From the NCBI RefSeq assembly GCF_025917275.1, contig NZ_JAOSHO010000011.1, forward strand, positions 1-37,114: DNA of 37,114 nucleotides. Direction: 5' to 3'. The notes below the pieces were generated by a model that was not told the DNA's origin, did not search any database, and saw only the letters and a list, made by a program, of their open reading frames with translations. This document shows positions 27,345-36,196 of this stretch, one piece after another; position 1 is the stretch's first letter; each line of letters starts with the position of its first letter. This DNA comes from Pseudomonas agronomica. GTDB taxonomy: Bacteria > Pseudomonadota > Gammaproteobacteria > Pseudomonadales > Pseudomonadaceae. A program made the position numbers and the translations under genes.

Positions 27345-27365
27345 TTTCCGGGGTGTGTCTAGAAT
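27337..27365 (+). promoter_or_regulatory. Candidate sigma-70 promoter for rpsH and the later spc genes
   Basis: TTGATT (27337-27342) and TAGAAT (27360-27365) are 17 bases apart and followed by ACCCGGCTCGC. That GC-rich sequence shares CGGCTCGC with the tRNA-tuf promoter P2. The start near 27372 gives a leader of about 93 bases. The -35 box lies inside the downstream arm of the preceding hairpin. Confidence 0.7.
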
Positions 27366-27421
27366 ACCCGGCTCGCCTGAGCCCGTGTTTTTGTTGCACG
27401 GATGCGCTCGGCGACACGTAC

Positions 27422-27442
27422 TAGCCGAAAGGCTAATTTTTT
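27422..27442 (+). other. GAAA-capped mini hairpin with T-run in the rpsH leader
   Basis: TAGCC (27422-27426) and GGCTA (27431-27435) pair around a GAAA tetraloop, followed by A and six T's. The stem is only 5 base pairs. It resembles a weak terminator or attenuator placed about 10 bases before the rpsH ribosome site TAGGAG. Confidence 0.4.
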
Positions 27443-27464
27443 GTGTATTAGGAGCGTCTAGCCC

Positions 27465-27857
27465 ATGAGTATGCAGGACCCGTTAGCGGACATGCTAACT
27501 CGTATCCGTAATGCCCAGATGGCTGAAAAGTCCGTCGTAAGCATGCCATCTTCTACGTTGAAGGTAGCTGTTGCCAAAGTCCTGAAGGACGAAGGTTACA
27601 TTGCGGGTTATCAGATCAGCAGCGAAATCAAGCCTCTGCTGTCCATCGAGCTGAAGTACTTCGAAGGCCGTCCGGTCATCGAGGAAGTGAAGCGCGTTAG
27701 CCGTCCTGGCCTGCGTCAGTACAAGTCCGTTGAGGATCTGCCGAAAGTTCGTGGCGGCCTGGGCGTGTCTATCGTCTCCACCAACAAAGGTGTGATGACG
27801 GATCGTGCTGCGCGCGCTGCCGGTGTCGGCGGCGAAGTTCTTTGCACTGTGTTCTAA
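27465..27857 (+). CDS. rpsH: 30S ribosomal protein S8
   Basis: S8 binds the central domain of 16S rRNA, and in E. coli it is the translational repressor of the spc operon. The 130-residue protein begins [18 protein letters not shown] and ends with [11 protein letters not shown], both family-typical. The ATG at 27465 has TAGGAG about 11 bases upstream. The 210-base spacer before it, with a promoter and two hairpins, is unusual inside a ribosomal operon and lets rpsH to rpmJ be transcribed on their own. Confidence 0.98.
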   Translation: MSMQDPLADMLTRIRNAQMAEKSVVSMPSSTLKVAVAKVLKDEGYIAGYQISSEIKPLLSIELKYFEGRPVIEEVKRVSRPGLRQYKSVEDLPKVRGGLGVSIVSTNKGVMTDRAARAAGVGGEVLCTVF

Positions 27858-27869
27858 GGGGGGATAAGC

Positions 27870-28403
27870 ATGTCACGCGTCGCTAAGAACCCCGTTAAGC
27901 TGCCAGCCGGTGTCGAAGTCAAATTCGCAGGCCAACAGCTTTCGGTGAAGGGTGCCAAGGGCACTCTGCAACTGAACATCCATTCGTCCGTTGAGATCGT
28001 TGAAGAAGCTGGTGAGCTGCGTTTCGCTGCTCGCAATGGCGATCAACAGACTCGCGCAATGGCTGGTACCACTCGTGCGTTGGTAAACAACATGGTCCAA
28101 GGCGTAAGCCAAGGCTTCGAGCGTAAGCTCCAGCTGGTCGGTGTTGGTTACAAAGCGCAAGCAAAAGGCACAGTGCTGAACCTGGCTCTTGGCTTCTCGC
28201 ACCCAGTGGATTATGAACTGCCGGAAGGCATCACCGCTGAGACTCCTAGCCAGACCGATATCCTGATCAAGGGCATCGACAAGCAGCTGGTAGGTCAAGT
28301 GGCCGCCGAGATCCGCGACTTCCGTCCACCAGAGCCGTACAAAGGCAAGGGTGTGCGCTACGCGGACGAAGTCGTCCGTCGTAAAGAAGCCAAGAAGAAG
28401 TAG
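27870..28403 (+). CDS. rplF: 50S ribosomal protein L6
   Basis: L6 lies near the sarcin-ricin loop and the factor-binding site. The 177-residue protein has two tandem alpha/beta domains and the C-terminal signature [24 protein letters not shown]. The ATG at 27870 follows AAGGGGGGA at the rpsH stop. rplR begins 10 bases after its stop. Confidence 0.98.
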   Translation: MSRVAKNPVKLPAGVEVKFAGQQLSVKGAKGTLQLNIHSSVEIVEEAGELRFAARNGDQQTRAMAGTTRALVNNMVQGVSQGFERKLQLVGVGYKAQAKGTVLNLALGFSHPVDYELPEGITAETPSQTDILIKGIDKQLVGQVAAEIRDFRPPEPYKGKGVRYADEVVRRKEAKKK

Positions 28404-28413
28404 GGCATAGCAA

Positions 28414-28764
28414 ATGACCGACAAAAAAGTTACTCGACTGCGTCGCGCTCGCAAAGCACGCCTGAAAATGCACGAACTCGAAGTCGTGCGTCTCTGCGTG
28501 TTCCGTTCGTCGCAGCACATCTACGCCCAGGTCATTTCGGCCGACGGCAACAAAGTCCTGGCAAGTGCCTCGACTTTGGATAAAGAACTGCGTGATGGTG
28601 CCACTGGCAACATCGACGCGGCCACTAAGGTTGGCCAGCTGGTCGCTACGCGTGCTAAAGCCGCTGGCGTCTCGCAGGTGGCTTTCGACCGCTCTGGCTT
28701 CAAGTACCACGGCCGCGTCAAGGCGCTGGCTGATGCTGCTCGTGAAGCTGGGCTGGAGTTCTAA
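28414..28764 (+). CDS. rplR: 50S ribosomal protein L18
   Basis: L18 binds 5S rRNA together with L5 and brings it to the 50S. The 116-residue protein has a basic N-terminus ([17 protein letters not shown]) and the C-terminal [27 protein letters not shown]. Its stop is followed after 3 bases by rpsE. Confidence 0.98.
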   Translation: MTDKKVTRLRRARKARLKMHELEVVRLCVFRSSQHIYAQVISADGNKVLASASTLDKELRDGATGNIDAATKVGQLVATRAKAAGVSQVAFDRSGFKYHGRVKALADAAREAGLEF

Positions 28765-28767
28765 GTT

Positions 28768-29268
28768 ATGTCAAATAACGACCAAAAGCGCGACGAAGGC
28801 TACATCGAGAAGCTGGTTCAAGTTAACCGCGTAGCCAAAACCGTTAAAGGCGGCCGTATCTTCACTTTCACCGCGTTGACCGTGGTGGGTGATGGTAAGG
28901 GCCGTGTTGGCTTCGGCCGTGGCAAGTCGCGTGAAGTGCCTGCTGCGATCCAGAAGGCAATGGAAGCTGCTCGCCGCAACATGATCCAGGTTGATCTGAA
29001 CGGCACCACCCTGCAGTACGCAATGAAGTCCGCCCATGGCGCTTCGAAGGTGTACATGCAGCCTGCTTCTGAAGGTACCGGTATCATCGCTGGCGGCGCT
29101 ATGCGTGCTGTCCTCGAAGTTGCTGGCGTTCAGAACGTTCTGGCCAAGTGCTACGGCTCGACTAACCCGGTAAACGTGGTTCACGCCACTTTCAAGGGTT
29201 TGAAAGCAATGCAGTCTCCTGAATCCATTGCCGCCAAGCGTGGCAAAAGCGTCAAGGAGATCTTCTGA
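28768..29268 (+). CDS. rpsE: 30S ribosomal protein S5
   Basis: S5 lies at the mRNA entry site and affects accuracy and spectinomycin binding. The 166-residue protein keeps the spectinomycin loop [13 protein letters not shown] (about 21-33) and the double-stranded RNA-binding-type core [18 protein letters not shown]. The ATG at 28768 follows GGAG in the 3' end of rplR. rpmD starts 2 bases after the stop. Confidence 0.98.
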   Translation: MSNNDQKRDEGYIEKLVQVNRVAKTVKGGRIFTFTALTVVGDGKGRVGFGRGKSREVPAAIQKAMEAARRNMIQVDLNGTTLQYAMKSAHGASKVYMQPASEGTGIIAGGAMRAVLEVAGVQNVLAKCYGSTNPVNVVHATFKGLKAMQSPESIAAKRGKSVKEIF

Positions 29269-29270
29269 TC

Positions 29271-29447
29271 ATGGCTACCGTAAAAGTTACGCTGATCAAA
29301 AGCATGACCGGCCGCATCCCTAACCACAAACTGTGCGTTAAGGGTCTGGGTCTGCGTCGCATCGGTCACACTGTAGAAGTCCTGGATACTCCCGAGAATC
29401 GCGGGATGATCAACAAGGCTTACTACATGCTGCGTGTCGAGGGTTAA
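29271..29447 (+). CDS. rpmD: 50S ribosomal protein L30
   Basis: L30 is a small, non-essential 50S protein. I translated the 58-residue frame directly: it begins [17 protein letters not shown], contains [22 protein letters not shown] split over residues 26-47, and ends LRVEG. The length and core fit the bacterial family. It lies 2 bases after rpsE, with AAGGAG in the rpsE 3' end, and 3 bases before rplO. Confidence 0.97.
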   Translation: MATVKVTLIKSMTGRIPNHKLCVKGLGLRRIGHTVEVLDTPENRGMINKAYYMLRVEG

Positions 29448-29450
29448 TCG

Positions 29451-29888
29451 ATGAAACTCAATGATCTGAGTCCAGCGCCGGGTTCCCGTCGCGAAAAGCA
29501 TCGTCCGGGTCGTGGTATCGGTAGTGGTTTGGGCAAGACCGGTGGCCGTGGCCACAAAGGTCAGACCTCCCGCTCCGGTGGCACCATTGCTCCAGGCTTT
29601 GAAGGCGGTCAACAGCCGCTGCATCGTCGCCTGCCGAAGTTCGGTTTCGTTTCCCTGAAAGCCATGGACCGCGCAGAAGTGCGTCTGTCCGAGCTGGCCA
29701 AAGTGGACGGCGACGTCGTCACTGTGCAGTCCCTGAAGGATGCCAACGTGATCAACCAGAACGTTCAGCGTGTGAAAATCATGCTGTCGGGCGAAGTTGC
29801 TCGTGCTGTCACCATCGGAAAGGGAATCGGCGCCACCAAAGGTGCGCGTGCGGCTATCGAAGCAGCTGGCGGCAAGTTCGAGGAATAA
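29451..29888 (+). CDS. rplO: 50S ribosomal protein L15
   Basis: L15 is a late-assembly 50S protein. The 145-residue protein has the Gly/Arg-rich N-terminal extension ([21 protein letters not shown] split over residues 17-37) that threads through 23S rRNA, and the C-terminal [19 protein letters not shown]. Its stop codon directly abuts the secY ATG, so translation of the two is probably coupled. Confidence 0.97.
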   Translation: MKLNDLSPAPGSRREKHRPGRGIGSGLGKTGGRGHKGQTSRSGGTIAPGFEGGQQPLHRRLPKFGFVSLKAMDRAEVRLSELAKVDGDVVTVQSLKDANVINQNVQRVKIMLSGEVARAVTIGKGIGATKGARAAIEAAGGKFEE

Positions 29889-31217
29889 ATGGCTAAGCAA
29901 GGTGCTCTCTCTGCGCTCGGCAAAGGCGGTATGTCTGAACTCTGGGCTCGTCTGCGTTTTCTGTTCCTGGCGATTATCGTCTACCGAATAGGCGCACACA
30001 TCCCGGTTCCAGGTATCAACCCGGACCGACTCGCGGACCTGTTTCGACAGAATGAGGGGACCATTCTTAGCTTGTTCAACATGTTTTCCGGCGGCGCGCT
30101 GGAACGGATGAGCATCTTTGCACTGGGGATCATGCCGTACATCTCGGCATCGATCATCATGCAGTTGATGACCGCCGTCAGCCCGCAGCTGGAGCAGTTG
30201 AAGAAGGAAGGTGAAGCTGGCCGTCGCAAGATCAGCCAGTACACCCGCTACGGCACTGTCGTCCTCGCTCTCGTTCAAGCCATTGGCATGTCCATTGGCC
30301 TGGCGGGGCAGGGCGTATCGTTCACTGGTGACTTTAGCTTCCATTTCGTTGCGGTAACCACGTTTGTGGCGGGCGCAATGTTCATGATGTGGCTGGGTGA
30401 GCAGATTACTGAGCGTGGTGTTGGCAACGGTATCTCGATGTTGATTTTCGCAGGTATCGTCGCCGGTCTTCCGAGAGCAATCGGGCAGTCTTTCGAGTCT
30501 GCGCGTCAGGGCGATATCAACATTTTTGCCTTGGTTGCCATCGGTTTGCTGGCAGTAGCGATTATCGGTTTCGTGGTGTTCATTGAGCGTGGCCAGCGTC
30601 GTATTGCTGTTCACTACGCCAAGCGTCAGCAGGGCCGCAAGGTGTTTGCTGCGCAGACCAGCCACTTGCCGTTGAAGGTGAACATGGCCGGCGTTATCCC
30701 GGCCATTTTCGCGAGCAGCATCCTGCTGTTCCCGGCTTCGTTGGGTGCCTGGTTCGGCCAGTCTGAAGGTATGGGCTGGTTGCAGGACATCTCGCAGTCG
30801 ATCGCTCCTGGTCAGCCGTTGAATATTCTGCTGTTTAGTGCAGGGATTATTTTCTTCTGCTTCTTCTATACGGCGTTGATGTTCAATCCGAAAGACGTAG
30901 CGGAAAACCTGAAGAAGTCCGGTGCCTTTATTCCGGGCATCCGTCCTGGTGAGCAGTCTGCGCGCTACATTGATGGCGTTCTGACTCGCTTGACCATGTT
31001 CGGTGCTCTTTACATGACGGCCGTCTGCCTGCTTCCCCAGTTCCTGGTGGTTGCGGCAAACGTACCGTTCTACCTTGGCGGGACCTCGTTGCTGATCGTG
31101 GTCGTGGTTGTGATGGACTTCATGTCCCAAGTACAATCGCACCTCGTTTCGCACCAGTACGAATCCCTGATGAAGAAAGCCAACCTGAAGGGCTACGGCA
31201 GCGGCATGTTGCGCTGA
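29889..31217 (+). CDS. secY: Preprotein translocase subunit SecY
   Basis: SecY is the pore of the Sec translocon in the inner membrane. The 442-residue protein has the usual ten hydrophobic segments, starting at about residue 20, and the conserved N-terminal [14 protein letters not shown] just after the first. The cytoplasmic loop regions and the C-terminal end ([14 protein letters not shown]), which contact SecA and the ribosome, are intact. It starts with ATG immediately at the rplO stop; the rplO end supplies GAGG. Its partner secE is at 4124. Confidence 0.98.
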   Translation: MAKQGALSALGKGGMSELWARLRFLFLAIIVYRIGAHIPVPGINPDRLADLFRQNEGTILSLFNMFSGGALERMSIFALGIMPYISASIIMQLMTAVSPQLEQLKKEGEAGRRKISQYTRYGTVVLALVQAIGMSIGLAGQGVSFTGDFSFHFVAVTTFVAGAMFMMWLGEQITERGVGNGISMLIFAGIVAGLPRAIGQSFESARQGDINIFALVAIGLLAVAIIGFVVFIERGQRRIAVHYAKRQQGRKVFAAQTSHLPLKVNMAGVIPAIFASSILLFPASLGAWFGQSEGMGWLQDISQSIAPGQPLNILLFSAGIIFFCFFYTALMFNPKDVAENLKKSGAFIPGIRPGEQSARYIDGVLTRLTMFGALYMTAVCLLPQFLVVAANVPFYLGGTSLLIVVVVVMDFMSQVQSHLVSHQYESLMKKANLKGYGSGMLR

Positions 31218-31247
31218 GTAGCGTCCATAAGGTTCGAGGAGTTGGTG

Positions 31248-31364
31248 ATGAAAGTTCGTGCATCGGTGAAAAAGCTGTGCCGTAACTGCAAGATTATTCG
31301 CCGCGAAGGTGTTGTTCGGGTAATTTGCAGCGCGGAACCGCGTCACAAACAGCGCCAAGGCTGA
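31248..31364 (+). CDS. rpmJ: 50S ribosomal protein L36, zinc-binding form
   Basis: L36 is a tiny 50S protein. I translated the 38-residue frame directly: [19 protein letters not shown] to RHKQRQG. Cys11, Cys14, Cys27 and His33 form the zinc ribbon, so this is the zinc-dependent (C+) form. Pseudomonas usually carries a zinc-free paralogue under Zur elsewhere. The ATG at 31248 has GAGGAG about 9 bases upstream. It closes the spc operon. Confidence 0.97.
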
Positions 31365-31380
31365 GTGTGATTGTGCTTTA

Positions 31381-31420
31381 AGCCCGGCAGCTAGTGCGCT
31401 GCCGGGTTGATTATTTGTTA
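31381..31420 (+). terminator. Terminator after rpmJ (spc operon end)
   Basis: CCCGGCAGC (31383-31391) pairs with GCTGCCGGG (31398-31406) over 9 perfect base pairs, extendable by A-T and G-T at the base, around loop TAGTGC. The tail TTGATTATTTGTT is T-rich but not a clean run. The same tail holds the -35 box of the rpsM promoter. Confidence 0.7.
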
Positions 31421-31435
31421 TTACAGCGATATTAT
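31407..31435 (+). promoter_or_regulatory. Candidate sigma-70 promoter of the alpha operon (rpsM)
   Basis: TTGATT (31407-31412) and TATTAT (31430-31435) are 17 bases apart. The -35 box begins at the last pairs of the preceding hairpin. The start near 31442 gives a leader of about 53 bases, shorter than the E. coli alpha leader that S4 binds. Some read-through from the spc operon is also likely. Confidence 0.7.
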
Positions 31436-31494
31436 CTCGCGCCCTATTTCTTGGCTTCCGGGGCGTAGGTAGCTGTCAATTGGAGTCCCACTGA

Positions 31495-31851
31495 ATGGCC
31501 CGTATTGCAGGCGTCAACATTCCAGATAACAAGCATACTGTTATCTCGCTGACCTACATCTATGGTGTTGGTCGCACTACTGCACAGAAAATTTGTGCAG
31601 AGACTGGGGTCAACCCAGCCGCAAAGATCAAGGATCTGAGCGACGAGCAAATTGAACAGCTGCGTGGCGAAGTGGCGAAGTTCACCACTGAAGGTGACCT
31701 GCGTCGCGAAATCAACATGAAAATCAAGCGCTTGATGGACCTCGGTTGCTATCGCGGTCTGCGTCATCGTCGTGGTCTGCCAGTACGCGGTCAGCGTACC
31801 AAGACCAACGCGCGTACCCGTAAAGGTCCGCGTAAGCCGATCCGCAAGTAA
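31495..31851 (+). CDS. rpsM: 30S ribosomal protein S13
   Basis: S13 lies at the top of the 30S head, forms bridges to L5 and touches P-site tRNA. The 118-residue protein begins [14 protein letters not shown] and ends with the basic tail ([18 protein letters not shown]) that contacts tRNA. The ATG at 31495 has TGGAG about 9 bases upstream. It opens the alpha operon, 130 bases after rpmJ. In E. coli, S4 represses this operon through a pseudoknot in the rpsM leader; this leader looks too short for that fold. Confidence 0.98.
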   Translation: MARIAGVNIPDNKHTVISLTYIYGVGRTTAQKICAETGVNPAAKIKDLSDEQIEQLRGEVAKFTTEGDLRREINMKIKRLMDLGCYRGLRHRRGLPVRGQRTKTNARTRKGPRKPIRK

Positions 31852-31881
31852 TCGCCCCAGCGAATCGACAGGAATTTAATC

Positions 31882-32271
31882 ATGGCAAAACCTGCTGCTC
31901 GTCCTCGTAAAAAAGTTAAAAAGACAGTGGTTGATGGCATCGCCCACATCCATGCTTCTTTTAACAACACCATCGTGACCATTACCGACCGTCAAGGTAA
32001 CGCTCTTTCCTGGGCTACCTCCGGTGGTTCGGGTTTCCGCGGTTCCCGCAAGTCCACCCCGTTCGCTGCTCAAGTAGCTGCTGAGCGTGCTGGTCAAGCT
32101 GCGCTGGAATACGGCCTGAAAAACCTCGACGTCAACGTCAAAGGTCCAGGTCCAGGTCGTGAATCCGCAGTCCGCGCTTTGAACGGCTGTGGCTACAAGA
32201 TCGCCAGCATCACCGACGTGACGCCAATCCCGCACAACGGGTGCCGTCCGCCGAAGAAGCGCCGCGTGTAA
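31882..32271 (+). CDS. rpsK: 30S ribosomal protein S11
   Basis: S11 forms part of the 30S platform near the E site. The 129-residue protein has the conserved [13 protein letters not shown] (about 30-42) and the C-terminal [17 protein letters not shown]. The ATG at 31882 has AGGA about 9 bases upstream. It lies 30 bases after rpsM and 18 bases before rpsD. Confidence 0.98.
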   Translation: MAKPAARPRKKVKKTVVDGIAHIHASFNNTIVTITDRQGNALSWATSGGSGFRGSRKSTPFAAQVAAERAGQAALEYGLKNLDVNVKGPGPGRESAVRALNGCGYKIASITDVTPIPHNGCRPPKKRRV

Positions 32272-32289
32272 TCCAGGAGATTGTAAAGA

Positions 32290-32910
32290 ATGGCTCGTTA
32301 CATTGGTCCAAAATGCAAACTCGCTCGTCGCGAAGGCACCGATCTCTTCCTGAAGAGCGGCGTGCGCGCGATCGAATCGAAGTGCAACATTGAAGCAGCA
32401 CCTGGTATCCACGGCCAACGCCGCGGTCGCCAGTCCGACTACGGCACCCAACTGCGTGAAAAGCAGAAGGTCCGTCGTATCTACGGCGTTCTCGAGCGTC
32501 AATTCAGCGGCTACTACAAAGAAGCTGCTGGCAAGAAAGGCGCAACCGGCGAAAACCTGTTGCAACTGCTCGAATGCCGCCTGGACAACGTTGTATACCG
32601 TATGGGTTTCGGTTCTACTCGTGCCGAATCCCGTCAGCTGGTATCGCACAAGTCGATCAGCGTTAACGGTCAGACCGTGAACGTTCCGTCCTACCAGGTT
32701 CGTGCTGGTGACGTGGTTGCTGTTCGCGAGAAAGCAAAGAACCAACTTCGCATTGTCCAAGCTCTCGATCTGTGTGCCCAACGTGGCCGCGTAGAATGGG
32801 TAGAAGTAGACACTGAGAAGAAGTCGGGCGTTTTCAAGAACGTTCCTGCTCGCAGTGATCTGTCCGCCGACATCAACGAAAGCCTGATTGTCGAGCTCTA
32901 CTCCAAGTAA
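32290..32910 (+). CDS. rpsD: 30S ribosomal protein S4
   Basis: S4 starts 30S assembly by binding the 5' domain of 16S rRNA; in E. coli it is also the repressor of the alpha operon and an antiterminator of rRNA synthesis. The 206-residue protein is the zinc-free form and has an S4 RNA-binding domain at about 95-160 ([26 protein letters not shown] split over residues 96-121). The ATG at 32290 has AGGAG about 10 bases upstream. rpoA follows after 22 bases. Confidence 0.98.
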   Translation: MARYIGPKCKLARREGTDLFLKSGVRAIESKCNIEAAPGIHGQRRGRQSDYGTQLREKQKVRRIYGVLERQFSGYYKEAAGKKGATGENLLQLLECRLDNVVYRMGFGSTRAESRQLVSHKSISVNGQTVNVPSYQVRAGDVVAVREKAKNQLRIVQALDLCAQRGRVEWVEVDTEKKSGVFKNVPARSDLSADINESLIVELYSK

Positions 32911-32932
32911 GGGCTAGAAAATAGGTGCATCC

Positions 32933-33934
32933 ATGCAGATTTCGGTAAATGAGTTCCTGACACCCCGCCATATTGATGTGCAGGTTGTCAGTCCAACCCG
33001 CGCCAAGATCACACTCGAGCCTCTCGAGCGTGGTTTCGGCCACACCCTGGGCAACGCGCTGCGCCGCATCCTGTTGTCCTCAATGCCCGGCTGTGCAGTA
33101 GTCGAGGCCGAGATTGACGGTGTGCTCCACGAGTACAGCGCCATCGAAGGTGTACAGGAAGACGTAATTGAAATCCTGTTGAACCTTAAAGGTCTGGCTA
33201 TCAAGCTGCACGGTCGTGACGAAGTTACGCTGACCTTGTCGAAGAAGGGTTCGGGGGTGGTTACCGCTGCCGATATTCAGCTGGATCATGATGTCGAGAT
33301 CGTTAACCCCGATCACGTAATCGCTAACCTGGCGTCTAACGGCGCCCTGAACATGAAGCTCACCGTAGCTCGTGGTCGTGGTTATGAACCGGCAGACTCG
33401 CGTCAGAGCGATGAAGACGAAAGCCGCAGCATCGGTCGCTTGCAGCTTGACTCTTCGTTCAGCCCGGTTCGCCGTATCGCATACGTGGTGGAAAACGCCC
33501 GTGTCGAGCAGCGTACCAACCTGGACAAGCTGGTTATTGATCTGGAAACCAACGGTACCCTGGATCCTGAAGAGGCTATCCGTCGTGCAGCAACCATCCT
33601 GCAACAGCAGTTGGCTGCGTTCGTCGACCTCAAGGGTGACAGTGAGCCAGTGGTTGTCGAGCAGGAAGACGAGATCGATCCGATCCTGCTTCGCCCGGTT
33701 GACGATCTGGAACTGACTGTACGTTCGGCTAACTGCCTTAAGGCGGAAAACATCTACTACATCGGCGACCTGATTCAGCGTACCGAAGTAGAGCTGTTGA
33801 AGACTCCGAACCTTGGCAAGAAATCCTTGACTGAAATCAAGGACGTTCTGGCCTCCCGCGGTCTGTCCCTCGGCATGCGCCTCGACAACTGGCCGCCTGC
33901 AAGTCTTAAGAAGGACGACAAGGCGACTGCCTGA
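32933..33934 (+). CDS. rpoA: DNA-directed RNA polymerase subunit alpha
   Basis: RpoA dimerises to start RNA polymerase assembly, and its C-terminal domain binds UP elements and activators. The 333-residue protein has an N-terminal domain (about 1-235, with [20 protein letters not shown] at 36-55), a linker, and a C-terminal domain where Arg264 in TVRSANCLK matches the DNA-contacting Arg265 of E. coli. The ATG at 32933 follows TAAGGG and ATAGG. It lies between rpsD and rplQ, the universal alpha-operon place. Confidence 0.99.
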   Translation: MQISVNEFLTPRHIDVQVVSPTRAKITLEPLERGFGHTLGNALRRILLSSMPGCAVVEAEIDGVLHEYSAIEGVQEDVIEILLNLKGLAIKLHGRDEVTLTLSKKGSGVVTAADIQLDHDVEIVNPDHVIANLASNGALNMKLTVARGRGYEPADSRQSDEDESRSIGRLQLDSSFSPVRRIAYVVENARVEQRTNLDKLVIDLETNGTLDPEEAIRRAATILQQQLAAFVDLKGDSEPVVVEQEDEIDPILLRPVDDLELTVRSANCLKAENIYYIGDLIQRTEVELLKTPNLGKKSLTEIKDVLASRGLSLGMRLDNWPPASLKKDDKATA

Positions 33935-33976
33935 TCGTCGTAATCACCGAACGTTGTGTTTGGTAAGGAATGAACC

Positions 33977-34363
33977 ATGCGTCATCGTAAAAGTGGTCGT
34001 CACCTGAGCCGCACCAGCTCGCACCGCAAGGCCATGTTTCAAAACATGGCGGTGTCGCTGTTCGAGCACGAGCTGATCAAAACTACACTGCCGAAAGCCA
34101 AAGAACTGCGCCGCGTTGCCGAGCCGCTGATCACTCTGGCCAAGACAGACAGCCTGGCTAACCGCCGCCTGGCTTTCGACCGTACTCGTTCGAAAGCTAT
34201 CGTTGGTAAGCTCTTCAACGACCTGGGCAAGCGTTACGCTACCCGTGAGGGTGGCTACCTGCGCATCCTCAAGTGCGGTTTCCGCGCTGGCGACAACGCG
34301 CCTATGGCGTACGTCGAGTTGGTTGATCGTGCTACTGCCGGCGAAGCTGTAAGCGCCGAGTAA
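33977..34363 (+). CDS. rplQ: 50S ribosomal protein L17
   Basis: L17 is a 50S protein near the exit tunnel. The 128-residue protein begins [20 protein letters not shown] and has the conserved [24 protein letters not shown] split over residues 92-115. The ATG at 33977 has AAGGA about 8 bases upstream. It is the last gene of the alpha operon and is followed by a terminator at 34384. A 20-base near-palindrome at 34031-34050 lies inside the gene. Confidence 0.98.
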
Positions 34364-34383
34364 GACGACAGTCTGCAACGAAG

Positions 34384-34408
34384 AACCGGGCCTAGTGCCC
34401 GGTTTTTT
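34384..34408 (+). terminator. Intrinsic terminator of the alpha operon
   Basis: AACCGGGC (34384-34391) pairs with GCCCGGTT (34397-34404) over 8 base pairs around loop CTAGT, and T's continue to 34408. It marks the end of the ribosomal cluster; katA behind it needs its own promoter. Confidence 0.92.
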
Positions 34409-34470
34409 GTGTCTGCATGAAAAGCTTGCAGGGCGTTTCGCCTGGCCTGGCTATCGGCAAGTCTTCAATA

Positions 34471-34507
34471 TTAGATAATGACTATCGATGTCCATGATTT
34501 AATGAAT
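34471..34507 (+). promoter_or_regulatory. Candidate OxyR-type site upstream of katA
   Basis: TTAG-N7-CTAT (34471-34485) matches 7 of 8 bases of one half of the known OxyR pattern ATAG-N7-CTAT-N7-ATAG-N7-CTAT. The second half (CATG-N7-GAAT, 34493-34507) is poor. The place, just upstream of the candidate -35 box, suits an activator. Catalase genes are common OxyR targets, but this site is weak on sequence. Confidence 0.3.
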
Positions 34508-34537
34508 TTGGATACTGTCACTAACATGATCAATACT
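34508..34537 (+). promoter_or_regulatory. Candidate katA promoter
   Basis: TTGGAT (34508-34513) and AATACT (34532-34537) are 18 bases apart. Both boxes depart from consensus, as expected for an activator-dependent promoter. The start would be near 34544, about 47 bases before the katA ATG. It lies after the alpha-operon terminator, so katA is probably its own unit. Confidence 0.4.
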
Positions 34538-34590
34538 CCTCTCCAGCCGATTAGCCGGCAGTCCGAAGACCGACCTAGGAAGAATTGAGC

Positions 34591-36039
34591 ATGAGCCAGA
34601 CCAAAACGCTTACGACCGCCAGTGGCGCTCCTGTCGCCGATAACCAGAACTCTCGCTCCGCCGGCCCACGTGGCCCGCTGCTGCTCGATGATTTCCACTT
34701 GATCGAGAAGCTTGCTCATTTCAACCGCGAAAACATTCCCGAGCGCCGTGTGCACGCCAAAGGGTCAGGCGCATACGGCACCTTCACCGTAACCCGTGAC
34801 ATCACCCAATACACCAGCGCTAAGCTGTTCGATTCGGTGGGCAAGCAGACGCCGACGTTCCTTCGCTTCTCAACCGTTGGCGGTGAGCGCGGCTCCGCCG
34901 ACACTGAGCGCGATCCACGCGGTTTCGCCCTGAAGTTCTACACCGAAGAAGGTAACTGGGACATCGTGGGCAACAACACGCCCGTGTTCTTCATTCGTGA
35001 CCCGCTGAAATTTCCAGATTTCATCCACACGCAAAAACGCTTGCCGCAAAGCAATCTCAAAAGTGCGCAGATGATGTGGGACTTCTGGTCGCACTCTCCA
35101 GAGGCGCTGCACCAGATCACCATCCTGTTCTCTGATCGCGGCATTCCTGACGGCTACCGCCACATGCATGGCTTCGGCAGTCATACCTACAGCCTGATCA
35201 ATGCCCAGGGTGAGCGTCATTGGGTTAAATGGCACTACAAGACCCAGCAAGGGATCAAGAACCTGGCGCCGGCCGAAGCTGCTCGTCTGGCAGGTACCGA
35301 CCCGGATTACGCTCAGCGTGACTTGTTCAATGCGATCGAGCGCGGCGACTTCCCTAAATGGAACGTCTGCATCCAGATCATGACCGAGGCACAGGCCTCG
35401 GCTCATTACGAGAATCCGTTCGATGTAACCAAGACCTGGTCGCAGAAAGAATTTCCGTTGATCGAAGTCGGCGTACTCGAGCTCAATCGCAATCCGCTCA
35501 ACTACTTCGCCGAGGTGGAGCAAGCGGCATTCGGGCCGAGCAACATGGTGCCGGGTGTAGGACTGTCGCCTGATCGCATGCTGCAGGGCCGTGTATTTGC
35601 CTACGCTGATGCGCACCGCTACCGCGTAGGTACCAATCATCAGCAACTGCCGGTGAATGCGCCGCGCAGCCCGGTCAATACCTACCAGCGTGACGGTGCG
35701 ATGGCGTTCGGCAGCAATGGTGGCGCGGCTCCTAATTATGAGCCTAACAGCTATGTCGAATCGCCAAAGCAGGCGCCACATTATGCGGAGCCGGCATTGG
35801 CCCTGAGCGGTGCGGCGGATCGTTATGATCATCGCGAAGACACCGATTACTACAGTCACGCGGGTGCGCTGTTCCGCTTGATGAGCGACGAGCAGAAAGC
35901 GCTGCTGATCAGCAACGTTGCTGGCGCGATGGGCGGCGTTTCGGCGGATGTGGTTGATCGCCAACTGCAGCATTTCTTCAAGGCAGACGCTGCTTACGGG
36001 GAAGGTATCGCCAAGGCGCTGGGCGTACAGCTTAACTAA
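34591..36039 (+). CDS. katA: Catalase KatA (monofunctional, haem)
   Basis: KatA breaks hydrogen peroxide into water and oxygen using haem. The 482-residue, small-subunit protein has the distal His55 (in [12 protein letters not shown]), the catalytic Asn128 (in VGNNTPVFF) and the proximal haem ligand Tyr338 (in [14 protein letters not shown]), so it should be active. It has no signal peptide. The ATG at 34591 has AGGA about 10 bases upstream; a TTG 6 bases earlier is in frame but less likely. Length and gene place match P. aeruginosa KatA, the main stationary-phase catalase there. It is flanked by terminators at 34384 and 36057. Confidence 0.97.
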   Translation: MSQTKTLTTASGAPVADNQNSRSAGPRGPLLLDDFHLIEKLAHFNRENIPERRVHAKGSGAYGTFTVTRDITQYTSAKLFDSVGKQTPTFLRFSTVGGERGSADTERDPRGFALKFYTEEGNWDIVGNNTPVFFIRDPLKFPDFIHTQKRLPQSNLKSAQMMWDFWSHSPEALHQITILFSDRGIPDGYRHMHGFGSHTYSLINAQGERHWVKWHYKTQQGIKNLAPAEAARLAGTDPDYAQRDLFNAIERGDFPKWNVCIQIMTEAQASAHYENPFDVTKTWSQKEFPLIEVGVLELNRNPLNYFAEVEQAAFGPSNMVPGVGLSPDRMLQGRVFAYADAHRYRVGTNHQQLPVNAPRSPVNTYQRDGAMAFGSNGGAAPNYEPNSYVESPKQAPHYAEPALALSGAADRYDHREDTDYYSHAGALFRLMSDEQKALLISNVAGAMGGVSADVVDRQLQHFFKADAAYGEGIAKALGVQLN

Positions 36040-36056
36040 GTCTAAACGAGAAGCAG

Positions 36057-36081
36057 AACCGCCCTCATTAGGGCGGTTTTT
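36057..36081 (+). terminator. Intrinsic terminator of katA
   Basis: AACCGCCCT (36057-36065) pairs with AGGGCGGTT (36070-36078) over 9 base pairs around loop CATT, with T's to 36081. It separates katA from the ferritin gene. Confidence 0.92.
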
Positions 36082-36141
36082 GCGTTATTTAACCTTCTTT
36101 TCTTGGATTTTCTTAACTTTTGTTGCGCTAGACGAGTGACC

Positions 36142-36169
36142 TTGCAGTCAGCTTGGTTCAAACTAGAGC
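36142..36169 (+). promoter_or_regulatory. Candidate promoter of the ferritin gene
   Basis: TTGCAG (36142-36147) and TAGAGC (36164-36169) are 16 bases apart, about 28 bases before the start codon. The -10 box is weak. I saw no Fur-like inverted repeat in the 115-base gap, which otherwise is T-rich in its first half. Confidence 0.35.
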
Positions 36170-36196
36170 CTTCAAAGCTTGTGGAGATGTAGGGCG

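Noticed and set aside
34031-34050. A 20-base near-palindrome, GCCATGTTT-CA-AAACATGGC
   Set aside because: It lies inside rplQ and encodes the conserved AMFQNMAV stretch, so coding constraint explains it well enough without an operator.
34471-34755. A 94-codon minus-strand frame across the katA start
   Set aside because: It overlaps the katA control region and coding start, and has no ribosome site or family resemblance.
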